Shown here: piece after piece, positions 1 to 5,458 of the stretch
Layout: each line of letters begins with the position of its first letter
How positions within the stretch are numbered: the first letter of the stretch is position 1
Source: Clostridia bacterium
GTDB lineage: Bacteria; Bacillota; Clostridia; Oscillospirales; CAG-272
Reading direction: 5' to 3'
DNA: 5,471 nucleotides
Assembly: GCA_017958705.1 (NCBI GenBank)
Contig: JAGDCE010000145.1
Location: forward strand, 1-5,471
Made by a program: the position numbers and the translations under genes
Notes under the pieces: model-generated
What the model was told of the DNA's origin: nothing
Seen by the model: the letters and a program-made list of their open reading frames with translations, nothing else
Database searches by the model: none

Positions 1-608
1 ACTCCGGCGCGGCGTGTCTTGACGCATGCGGAGAGGTGACGGATGAAAACGGCGCACCCGGTATGAAGAAGTGGTACGACATGACGGATCGGGATTGCGA
101 AAAGATACTCGCCGCCACGACGTGGAACCCCGCGGATCTCGGATATTTCCGCGGCGGCGGATATTCGTCGCGCTTCGTCACCAGAGCCGAAATGCCGGTG
201 ACGATGATAAGGCTGAACCTCGTTGACGGTCTCGGTCCGATGCTCCAGATCGCCGAGGGCTGGACGGTGCGTCTGCCCGAGGAGGTCAACGACATACTCT
301 GGAAAAGAACGGACTACACGTGGCCGTGCACGTGGTTCACGCCGCGCGTGACCGGAAAAGGACCGTTCAGAACGGCGTACGACGTTATGAACAACTGGGG
401 CGCGAACCACGGTGCGATAAGCTATGGCCACATAGGCGCGGACCTGATAACGCTCTGCTCGATGCTCCGCATACCCGTAGCAATGCACAACGTGCCGGAG
501 GAAAAGATATTCCGCCCCGCCGCGTGGAACGCGTTCGGCATGGAACCGGAGGGCGCCGATTTCCGCGCCTGCAAAAACTACGGCCCGCAGTTCAAAAAGA
601 CAAGATGA
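1..608 (+). CDS. fucI: L-fucose isomerase, C-terminal part (5' end outside window)
   Basis: The reading frame is open from the window edge (first full codon at 3) to TGA at 606-608, giving about 201 residues. L-fucose isomerases are about 590 residues, so this is roughly the last third. The enzyme is a cytoplasmic Mn-dependent ketol isomerase converting L-fucose to L-fuculose, and often D-arabinose to D-ribulose. The C-terminal domain is easily recognised by YFRGGGYSSRF, the LQIAEGWTVRLPE segment, TWFTPRVTGKGPF, NNWGANHG, the SMLRIPV...MHNVPEEK block and the NYGP ending. The His codon at 408-410 in WGANHG corresponds, counting back from the conserved C terminus, to the metal ligand His528 of the E. 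coli enzyme; the Glu and Asp ligands lie upstream of the window. The GTG at 36 is an internal codon, because the frame continues upstream with family-like sequence. It is convergent with the oxidoreductase gene. The family call is firm; true substrate preference is inferred. Confidence 0.93.
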   Translation, partial: SGAACLDACGEVTDENGAPGMKKWYDMTDRDCEKILAATTWNPADLGYFRGGGYSSRFVTRAEMPVTMIRLNLVDGLGPMLQIAEGWTVRLPEEVNDILWKRTDYTWPCTWFTPRVTGKGPFRTAYDVMNNWGANHGAISYGHIGADLITLCSMLRIPVAMHNVPEEKIFRPAAWNAFGMEPEGADFRACKNYGPQFKKTR

Positions 609-657
609 TAATTCCCTTCACCCGGGTTTTTGCGTCTTTACGTTATCCGCTTTGATC

Positions 658-716
658 CGGATACGTCCTTATGGACGGGTAAATCACTTCGTGATGAAAT
701 CCGTGCTGACACGCGG
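658..716. repeat. cluster of short inverted repeats / possible three-way-junction RNA
   Basis: Directly visible pairings are CGTCC (664-668) with GGACG (673-677) around TTAT, and ATCAC (683-687) with GTGAT (691-695) around TTC. Both are enclosed by CGGAT (658-662) pairing with ATCCG (699-703). A fourth hairpin, CGTG-CTGA-CACG (702-713), would compete with the closing stem. There is no T-tract directly after it, so it is not a standard intrinsic terminator. It lies in the 3' untranslated region of the isomerase transcript. It could be a processed 3'-end structure or a degenerate copy of a palindromic repeat family. Function unknown. Confidence 0.4.
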
Positions 717-736
717 TACAGAGATTAAGTATTATA

Positions 737-766
737 AAAAATCCCCGTCGGAGGACGGGGATTTTT
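737..766. terminator. bidirectional intrinsic terminator between convergent genes
   Basis: A perfect 13-bp stem (737-749 with 754-766) has core TCCCCGTC/GACGGGGA and a GGAG tetraloop. It carries an A-run on the left arm and a T-run on the right, so it can terminate transcripts in both directions. It lies about 130 nt after the isomerase stop (+) and about 37 nt after the oxidoreductase stop (-), which suits a shared terminator for a convergent pair. A near-identical copy sits at 2712-2737. Confidence 0.9.
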
Positions 767-802
767 CTGTGTTTCGGACTGACGCGGGACAAATACGCGG
801 TT

Positions 803-2098
803 TCAGTCCCCGCTTTTGTCAAACTTTACCGGCACGCCTTTTTTCATGGATTCGTCGGCGCGGAAAACGAGAATGTGACCGTTTACGGAATCGTTTATCG
901 TTGTGGCGGATATCGACGTCCTGCCGCCCGCGACTGTGTTGACAAAGTCTTTTACGAGTCCTCTGTCGCCGCCGTAGTGCTGACCCGCGGTCTCTTCGTC
1001 TTCGTTGACGTCTATTACGCGGCTGTTGTACCAGGACGTTTTTCTGTCGTAATGGCGCACCGTGATCTTGCCGTCGTCGAGGCGTCCGTCTATCTCGCCC
1101 TCCGTTCCGGCTATGAAAATATCTCTGCCGTCACGGAACGACGAAAGCGTCACGCTGTGCGTGGCGTAAGAGCCGTTTTTGAATCTTACCGATACCGTCT
1201 GATGATCGGCGATATCGCCGCCGCATTTATATGCGCACAGCCCGTGCGGATTGTACGTTTTAAGCGAACTTTCTTTTTCTTCGTCAGTGATCTCTCTGTA
1301 ATCCCTGCCGGTGCACTGCCACGGGTACCACGGGAGCAGGCAGTTGTCAAGATACATCGGTTTTGCGTCGAAAATGCACTTTTCCCTGATCTTTGCCGGG
1401 CAGTCGACGAGACAGCGGGTACCGGAGCCTTCCGGCGCGTTTTCCGGGATAAGAAAGTTTCTGCCGCCGTCGCTGTATACGGTATCCGGTGTGGTATCGT
1501 TATTGAGCCAGCAGATCAGATCGATGTCGTGACAGCATTTTGCGAGAAGAAGCGACGATCCGCATTCGCTCTGTTTGCTCCACTTTCCCCGGACGAAAGA
1601 TACCGAGGTAAGAAACACTCCGACGTGTTCATACGTGTTGATATGCACTATATTTCCTATCTCACCGGACAGTATGACCTCTTTTATCTTCCTGTAAAAC
1701 GGCGAATAACGCAGAACGTGACAGATGAACAGGCGGCAGCCGTTCTTCTCCGCCGCGTCCCTTAACGCAAGCAGATCTTTTTCGTTGTTGCAGACCGGCT
1801 TCTCGAGAAGCACGTCGTAGCCCAGTTCAAGCAGCGGCAGAGTCGTCGAAACGTGCAGCCGGTCCATCGTTCCGTTTATCACGCAGTCGCATATCTTTCC
1901 GCGCGCGGCGGCTTCTTCGACCGATGCAAAGCAGTTATCCGCGGGTACGCCGAATTCCCGTTTCATCATCTCAAGCTTGCTGATATCGGGATCGACGCAT
2001 GCGGTGATCTTCATATTCTTAAGGTTTTTACACCCTTCCGTCGCATATACCGTCGCTCTGTCTCCGCATCCTACCACCATTGCACTTATCTTTTTCAT
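803..2098 (-). CDS. Gfo/Idh/MocA family NAD(P)-dependent oxidoreductase
   Basis: A 431-residue protein of the usual family length or slightly longer. Residues 1-125 form a Rossmann fold: beta1 plus the dinucleotide loop VVGCGDRA (8-15), an acidic VDPD at the end of beta2 (35-38, which suggests NAD preference), and the diagnostic LEKPV (98-102) with probable catalytic Lys100. The C-terminal domain carries LLLAKCCHDIDL (183-194). His190 aligns with the catalytic His of inositol dehydrogenase, but the family's usual Asp four residues earlier is Ala186, followed by Lys187. Cysteines concentrate at 229, 233, 241, 253, 262, 288 and 292. Members oxidise or epimerise sugars, inositols or glycosides in the cytoplasm; the substrate here cannot be read from sequence. 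I chose ATG at 2098 (AAGAG 8 nt upstream, start three residues before beta1). GTG at 2107 gives 434 residues and is nearly as good. It is transcribed alone from the promoter at 2205-2233. A long plus-strand ORF across it is a shadow. Confidence 0.92.
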   Translation of the reverse strand: MKKISAMVVGCGDRATVYATEGCKNLKNMKITACVDPDISKLEMMKREFGVPADNCFASVEEAAARGKICDCVINGTMDRLHVSTTLPLLELGYDVLLEKPVCNNEKDLLALRDAAEKNGCRLFICHVLRYSPFYRKIKEVILSGEIGNIVHINTYEHVGVFLTSVSFVRGKWSKQSECGSSLLLAKCCHDIDLICWLNNDTTPDTVYSDGGRNFLIPENAPEGSGTRCLVDCPAKIREKCIFDAKPMYLDNCLLPWYPWQCTGRDYREITDEEKESSLKTYNPHGLCAYKCGGDIADHQTVSVRFKNGSYATHSVTLSSFRDGRDIFIAGTEGEIDGRLDDGKITVRHYDRKTSWYNSRVIDVNEDEETAGQHYGGDRGLVKDFVNTVAGGRTSISATTINDSVNGHILVFRADESMKKGVPVKFDKSGD

Positions 2099-2204
2099 TT
2101 CCGTCACTCTTTTCTCTGTGTGAAATTCATTTAAGTCCGAATTTATAAACGCACCATGCCGCGTATCGAAATATCGTCGGGTTTAATTATTCGCTTTTCT
2201 TTAT

Positions 2205-2233
2205 ATTATAACATATGATACGTCCGTTTTCAA
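2205..2233 (-). promoter_or_regulatory. sigma-A promoter of the oxidoreductase gene
   Basis: On the minus strand, TTGAAA (2233-2228) is followed by a 17-nt spacer and a perfect TATAAT (2210-2205). The predicted transcript start is near 2198, leaving a leader of about 100 nt before the ATG at 2098. The leader contains an AAATTC/GAATTT inverted repeat (2123-2128 and 2139-2144) just upstream of the ribosome-binding region. The -35 hexamer sits inside the inverted repeat at 2223-2246, so repression by occlusion is plausible. Confidence 0.85.
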
Positions 2234-2246
2234 CCCCGCAAACGGA
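2223..2246. promoter_or_regulatory. candidate operator, copy 1 (inverted repeat over -35)
   Basis: The arms TCCGTTTTC and GCAAACGGA match as an inverted repeat at 8 of 9 positions and flank a 6-nt AACCCC spacer. The element covers the -35 hexamer of the oxidoreductase promoter. Copy 2 at 4375-4398 occupies exactly the same place in the solute-binding-protein promoter. The position and the conserved centre suggest a repressor operator. Eight Ts follow on the plus strand, so a plus-strand terminator is a competing reading, but copy 2 lacks that T-run. Confidence 0.65.
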
Positions 2247-2252
2247 TTTTTT

Positions 2253-2591
2253 TTGCAAACCGCGTCAGAAACGGCAGGCAAAAGGCGGAGATTTATACGG
2301 AAACGGCGGATAAACTGGTTGAAACTGAACGACGGATCGAAGACGTTCGAGTGCCTTTATAAATCCGCGGAGCACGCAATCCAATTCGATACTATGAAAG
2401 GCAACGGAAGATATACTTTCTTCATCGTGAACAGGATCGAATACTCTTCTGTAAGCGCGGTCAAGGATCATACCGAGAACGACTCAAGCCTGCTTCTGAA
2501 ATCCCTTAAAGGCGAGCGGTACAAACAATTTGAAACCGATCCCCGTATGGTGAAGCTTATCGGAAAGCTGACGCCCGCGGCGAGGTTTTAA
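2253..2591 (+). CDS. hypothetical protein or gene remnant, start unresolved
   Basis: I do not recognise this ORF. It could encode up to 112 residues from TTG at 2253 to TAA at 2589-2591. From about residue 22 (WLKLNDGSKTFECLYKSAEH onward) the translation has a normal globular composition and the third-position GC bias of its neighbours. The first 20 residues are Arg/Lys-rich with rare Arg codons and look like translated non-coding DNA. No candidate start has a Shine-Dalgarno: TTG 2253 follows a T8 run, TTG 2319 has at best a weak GGCGG, and ATG 2392 has none. No plus-strand promoter is evident. This fits a 5'-truncated remnant, or a small gene with a poor start. There are no transmembrane segments, signal peptide or motif. 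A gap between two minus-strand genes is the only context. Confidence 0.4.
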   Translation: MQTASETAGKRRRFIRKRRINWLKLNDGSKTFECLYKSAEHAIQFDTMKGNGRYTFFIVNRIEYSSVSAVKDHTENDSSLLLKSLKGERYKQFETDPRMVKLIGKLTPAARF

Positions 2592-2633
2592 TACTGTAAA
2601 CTTTGACTTTTAATAATACGATTTCATATAAGT

Positions 2634-2647
2634 GACGGCATGCCGTC
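2634..2647. repeat. 14-bp perfect palindrome
   Basis: GACGGCA followed directly by TGCCGTC forms a perfect 14-bp palindrome in the 120-nt gap between the hypothetical ORF and the terminator at 2712-2737. It could be a dimeric protein-binding site or a 5-bp hairpin with a CATG loop; no T-tract follows. Apart from this, 2592-2711 shows no gene and no convincing promoter. Confidence 0.35.
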
Positions 2648-2711
2648 CGACATCTTAACGTGCATCGTGTAGATTTCATCATTAAACCAACTTGAACAAA
2701 TCAGCAAAAAT

Positions 2712-2737
2712 AAATCCCCGTCGGAGGACGGGGATTT
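2712..2737 (-). terminator. intrinsic terminator of the solute-binding-protein gene
   Basis: An 11-bp perfect stem (2712-2722 with 2727-2737) has the same TCCCCGTC/GACGGGGA core and GGAG loop as the hairpin at 737-766. Read on the minus strand it begins about 16 nt after the stop codon and is followed by a U-rich ATTTATTTTT-type tract, so termination of the solute-binding-protein transcript is well supported. It could also stop plus-strand transcripts weakly. Confidence 0.88.
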
Positions 2738-2753
2738 TCGGCGTTTTATGAGA

Positions 2754-4238
2754 TCATTTCATATTCTTTTCTATCGTTTTCAGATAGCTTTTTATTTTCT
2801 TTTCCGCGGCGGACGAGCATTTCTTATACATTGAGGAGAACGTATTTTTGTTATTGAAAACAAGGTCGCTGTAGGACGATGCCAGACTGCCCCAGTCGTG
2901 TATGAGTTCGAGGTCGTAGGAGCGGTTTTTCATTATGATATCGATCATCTCGATCGACTCCACGTCGCGCGTGGATTTTCCCTTGATCTGTTTTTCAATA
3001 TAAGCCGGCGTCAGATATTTATATCCGTAATACGCCATCGCTTCGAGGATCGTTCCGCTTCTTTTCGCGTTTTCTTTTGATTTCTGATAAACCGGTATGC
3101 CGACGAGCGACGCGGCGGGATTGACGAACGATATGTAATCCTTCTGCTTCTCATCGTATTTAGGCATCGGAAGTATTCCGAAATCGGTGTCCATCGTACG
3201 CAGCGGCGATACGTAATAAAGCACTTCTCCGTAGAACAGCGCCCTGTCCTCCGTGAACGCCGCATACGTAAGTTCCGTCGCCTGCGGGTGCACGCTCGTC
3301 CATTTATGCGCGTCGAGCGTGAGGTTGTCTTCGCGCATGACCTTCAGCGAATATTCGAGCACCTGCTGGACCTTCTCGTTTTCCGCGACGTTTAGCACCG
3401 GCAGATTGTCGACGTCCTTCGTTATGAACGTAAGTCCGGCGGCGTAAAAGAAACCGTACGCCATATCTCTGTGCGTCGACAGCGCGTATGAATCCTGATA
3501 ATCCCATTTGCCGTCTCCGTTATCCTTCGACGCGCCGGTCTCCTTCATGACGCTGTAAAAATAGTCGAACGTCCAGCGGCCTTCCTTGACGACGGTGTAA
3601 AGGTCTTCGAGGTCGTAATTCTTTGCGAGCTTTTTATTGAACATCATGATCCAGGTGACTTCGTCGTCTGTTATGATGATATCGCCCGCGGTGCAGAACA
3701 CTTTATCGCCGACAGAAAACGCTTCGCTTGCGCTCTGATCCCAGTATTTCTTCGTCAGGTCGAGCCCTTCCGCCTGCTTCAAGTCCATCAGATCGCCGTT
3801 GCTGGCGCTCGTCGCGATGAGCGGCATACGCGTGATTACGGCGTCGTACGCCGCGTCGCCCGCTTTAACGCTGTTTCTCAGCGTAGTCGTCGTATCATTG
3901 CTCGGCGTGACGATGATATCCATGCCGAACTGCTCCTTGATCTGCGTCACTCGCATCCATACGGCGTCGAACACCGCGTCGTCGGACGCGGTCTCGTAAT
4001 AAAGCGACTCCGCGGGACTCCAGAAGCTGCCCTCGCACAGGATGTTGAATTCTCCGGTGAACTTCTCATCCGGAAAATCGGGGACGTATCCGGGGTCTTC
4101 CGTTTCCGCCGCCGGTATCTCCTCGGTTTCCTGCGATACGTCCACTGTGTCCGTGCCCGCCGGGGTTTCCTGCCCGGCGCAGGAACACGCGTATATTACC
4201 GAAAGCATGACAAGGACCACGGCTAATATTTTCTTCAT
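2754..4238 (-). CDS. extracellular solute-binding lipoprotein (ABC transporter type)
   Basis: A 494-residue exported binding protein. Residues 1-20 form a lipoprotein signal: KK, a hydrophobic core, then IYAC-S-C, so lipidation would be at Cys18 or possibly Cys20. Residues 21-58 are an acidic Thr/Glu/Pro linker that tethers it to the membrane. The binding domain starts near GEFNILCEG (62-70). Features typical of clostridial carbohydrate-type binding proteins are the early YDAVITRMP strand (131-139), the DNGDGKWD acidic loop (239-246), the DFGILPMPKYDE block (352-363) and Pro-Ala-Ala-Ser (374-377). ATG 4238 is the true start: AAAGGAG lies 6 nt upstream and the signal peptide begins there. The frame stays open upstream to a TTG at 4385, but that falls in the promoter. 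No permease or ATPase gene adjoins it, and a terminator follows directly, so it is monocistronic. The ligand is not deducible; a sugar or oligosaccharide is likely from family and context. Confidence 0.9.
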   Translation of the reverse strand: MKKILAVVLVMLSVIYACSCAGQETPAGTDTVDVSQETEEIPAAETEDPGYVPDFPDEKFTGEFNILCEGSFWSPAESLYYETASDDAVFDAVWMRVTQIKEQFGMDIIVTPSNDTTTTLRNSVKAGDAAYDAVITRMPLIATSASNGDLMDLKQAEGLDLTKKYWDQSASEAFSVGDKVFCTAGDIIITDDEVTWIMMFNKKLAKNYDLEDLYTVVKEGRWTFDYFYSVMKETGASKDNGDGKWDYQDSYALSTHRDMAYGFFYAAGLTFITKDVDNLPVLNVAENEKVQQVLEYSLKVMREDNLTLDAHKWTSVHPQATELTYAAFTEDRALFYGEVLYYVSPLRTMDTDFGILPMPKYDEKQKDYISFVNPAASLVGIPVYQKSKENAKRSGTILEAMAYYGYKYLTPAYIEKQIKGKSTRDVESIEMIDIIMKNRSYDLELIHDWGSLASSYSDLVFNNKNTFSSMYKKCSSAAEKKIKSYLKTIEKNMK

Positions 4239-4244
4239 CTCGTT

Positions 4245-4251
4245 CTCCTTT
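4245..4251 (-). promoter_or_regulatory. ribosome-binding site deciding the lipoprotein start
   Basis: AAAGGAG on the minus strand lies 6 nt before ATG 4238. It settles the start of the solute-binding protein and rules out the longer in-frame extension to 4385. Confidence 0.93.
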
Positions 4252-4293
4252 GAACATGGATTCTGACGGCGTATTCTGCCATATAGTCGTACA

Positions 4294-4320
4294 GGCCCCG
4301 GAGGCGGGCCGTCGTCCCGC
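4294..4320 (-). promoter_or_regulatory. leader with two mutually exclusive GC hairpins
   Basis: In the roughly 110-nt leader of the solute-binding-protein mRNA, GCGGG (4320-4316) can pair with CCCGC (4308-4304). GGCCC (4310-4306) can instead pair with GGGCC (4298-4294). The two stems share bases 4306-4308, so only one can form at a time. No U-tract follows either. Such an arrangement can be regulatory, but short GC stems also arise by chance in GC-rich DNA. Confidence 0.3.
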
Positions 4321-4356
4321 GCTCCCGGATGACCGGAAAACCATGTTGTTTTATTT

Positions 4357-4385
4357 ATTATATCATACTTTTTCTCCGTTTGCAA
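4357..4385 (-). promoter_or_regulatory. sigma-A promoter of the solute-binding-protein gene
   Basis: On the minus strand, TTGCAA (4385-4380) is followed by a 17-nt spacer and a perfect TATAAT (4362-4357). Predicted transcript start is near 4350, giving a leader of about 110 nt, similar in length to that of the oxidoreductase gene. The -35 lies in the inverted repeat at 4375-4398. Confidence 0.85.
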
Positions 4386-4398
4386 CCCCGCAGACGAA
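4375..4398. promoter_or_regulatory. candidate operator, copy 2 (inverted repeat over -35)
   Basis: The arms TCCGTTTGC and GCAGACGAA match at 7 of 9 inverted positions and flank the same AACCCC spacer as copy 1. Across the shared 23-nt core, copies 1 and 2 differ at only three positions, far more alike than the rest of the two upstream regions. The placement over the -35 hexamer is identical in both promoters. Confidence 0.65.
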
Positions 4399-4492
4399 TA
4401 TTATTATACGAATGACGGCAAAAATACGGTGCGGCCGCGTGTTCTCTGCTTTGTGTGCCGCGAAATTTTTGAAAGAAATGCTGAAAAAGCTC

Positions 4493-4521
4493 TTGACAAG
4501 ACGAATACTTCGTGATATGAT
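4493..4521 (+). promoter_or_regulatory. sigma-A promoter of the PadR operon
   Basis: A consensus TTGACA (4493-4498) is followed by a 17-nt spacer and TATGAT (4516-4521), with an extended -10 TG at 4513-4514. Predicted start is near 4528, leaving a leader of only about 18 nt. Inverted AATAC (4504-4508) and GTATT (4522-4526) flank the -10, a plausible autoregulatory PadR site. The 4399-4492 stretch between this and the divergent promoter holds nothing else that I can identify. Confidence 0.85.
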
Positions 4522-4533
4522 GTATTACACGAG

Positions 4534-4539
4534 AGGAGG
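4534..4539 (+). promoter_or_regulatory. ribosome-binding site of the PadR gene
   Basis: A perfect AGGAGG lies 6 nt before ATG 4546, fixing the start of the regulator. Confidence 0.92.
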
Positions 4540-4545
4540 TATCGT

Positions 4546-4863
4546 ATGGATATACAACTGAAACGCGGTCTGTTGGACGTATGCGTTCTCGCGGCAATTA
4601 AAAACGGGGATTCATACGGCTACAAGATCATAAAAGATCTCAATCCGTATATCGAATTATCCGAATCAACGCTTTATACCATTCTCAAACGTCTTGAGGC
4701 GGCGTCGATGCTGACCGTCCGCTCCGCGGAGCACGACGGCAGGCTTCGGAAATACTATCACATAACCGACGCGGGCGTCAGGCGCATCGCGGAATTCAAA
4801 GAGGAATGGAAAGAGGTCATATCGGTTTACCGGTTCGTAATAATGGAGGATCAGCATGAATAA
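4546..4863 (+). CDS. PadR family transcriptional regulator
   Basis: A 105-residue winged-helix DNA-binding protein, the typical length of the short PadR subfamily (PF03551). The helix-turn-helix spans about residues 5-60: LKRGLLDVCVLAAI, the DSYGY turn (22-26), and the recognition region STLYTILKRLEA (41-52). The usual form of that motif is LYPIL, so Thr45 replaces the common Pro. The wing follows in GRLRKYYHIT (65-74). The short C-terminal helix EFKEEWKEVISVYRFV (83-98) serves dimerisation. It heads an operon with a DUF1700 membrane protein, an arrangement widespread in Firmicutes, where such PadR proteins generally repress their own operon. The gene overlaps the next by 8 nt. No effector can be predicted. 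Confidence 0.95.
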   Translation: MDIQLKRGLLDVCVLAAIKNGDSYGYKIIKDLNPYIELSESTLYTILKRLEAASMLTVRSAEHDGRLRKYYHITDAGVRRIAEFKEEWKEVISVYRFVIMEDQHE

Positions 4864-5458
4864 AACTGAATTTCTTAATAATCTGCGCGCCGCTCTGTCC
4901 GGCATTCCGCAGGATGATATCGAAGAACGCGTGTCGTTTTACGGCGAGATGATAGACGACCGCATGGAAGAGGGGCTTACCGAAGAGGAAGCAGTCGGCG
5001 GCGTCGGCCCGATCGACGAGATCGTCGCGCAGACGCTTTCCGAGGTTCCGCTGACAAAGCTCGTCAAGGAAAAAGTCAAGCCGAAACGCGAGCTTCGGGC
5101 GTGGGAGATAGTACTTATAATCCTCGGTTTCCCGCTGTGGTTTTCGCTTATCGTCGCGGCGTTCTCCGTAGTTCTGTCGCTTTACATAGTACTTTGGGCG
5201 CTGCTCATATCGCTCTGGGCCGTCATGGTATCGTTCGCCGCCGTCGCTCTGGCGGGGATCGCCGCGGCCGTGGTGCTTTTTATTAAAGGCTTCATACCGC
5301 ACGGTATAGCCGTACTCGGCGTCGCCGTTATGTTCGTCGGATTTTCGATATTTCTTGCGATCGGCTGTGTCGCGGCATCTAAAGGCGTCGTCCGTCTGAC
5401 GAAAAAGAAATTCATATGCATCAAATCACTGTTCATCAAAAAGGAGACTGCAAAATGA
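4856..5458 (+). CDS. DUF1700 (HAAS-domain) family membrane protein
   Basis: A 200-residue protein of the family encoded next to PadR regulators. The soluble N-terminal HAAS-type helical region (1-62) has the familiar pattern: EFLNNLRAAL at the start, ERVSFYGEMIDDR in the middle, then an EGLTEEEAV turn and a gly-rich PIDEIVAQ end. A basic linker (68-81) precedes three to four hydrophobic segments at about 83-103, 106-125, 127-143 and 150-174. The C-terminal tail is lysine-rich (182-200) and probably cytoplasmic. ATG 4856 is preceded by GGAGGA (4845-4850), lies inside the PadR gene, and implies translational coupling. The stop overlaps the next start as ATGA. The molecular role of the family is not established; it is usually linked to envelope or membrane-stress operons. 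Confidence 0.92.
   Translation: MNKTEFLNNLRAALSGIPQDDIEERVSFYGEMIDDRMEEGLTEEEAVGGVGPIDEIVAQTLSEVPLTKLVKEKVKPKRELRAWEIVLIILGFPLWFSLIVAAFSVVLSLYIVLWALLISLWAVMVSFAAVALAGIAAAVVLFIKGFIPHGIAVLGVAVMFVGFSIFLAIGCVAASKGVVRLTKKKFICIKSLFIKKETAK

Noticed and set aside
36..608. GTG at 36 as a true gene start
   Set aside because: The frame is open to the window edge, and the encoded part is clearly the interior and C terminus of a much longer isomerase.
875..1765. Long plus-strand ORF opposite the oxidoreductase gene
   Set aside because: It is an antisense shadow created by the third-position GC bias. The minus-strand frame has clear family motifs, while the plus frame is Arg/Val-rich with no domain pattern and no Shine-Dalgarno.
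2223..2254. Plus-strand intrinsic terminator (inverted repeat followed by T8)
   Set aside because: No plus-strand gene lies upstream. The stem is interrupted by a mismatch with a 6-nt core, and the second copy at 4375-4398 keeps the repeat but not the T-run, so a promoter operator explains both better.
3011..3507. Minus- and plus-strand ORFs within the solute-binding-protein gene
   Set aside because: Arg-rich or Ser-rich out-of-frame translations with no start signals; shadows of the real frame.
4239..4385. N-terminal extension of the solute-binding protein to TTG 4385
   Set aside because: It would place the start inside the -35 box and bury the signal peptide behind 49 residues of unrelated sequence. 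ATG 4238 has a perfect ribosome-binding site.
4403..4431. Second minus-strand promoter upstream of the lipoprotein gene
   Set aside because: TATAAT is present at 4408-4403, but the matching -35 position reads CACCGT, which is far from TTGACA.
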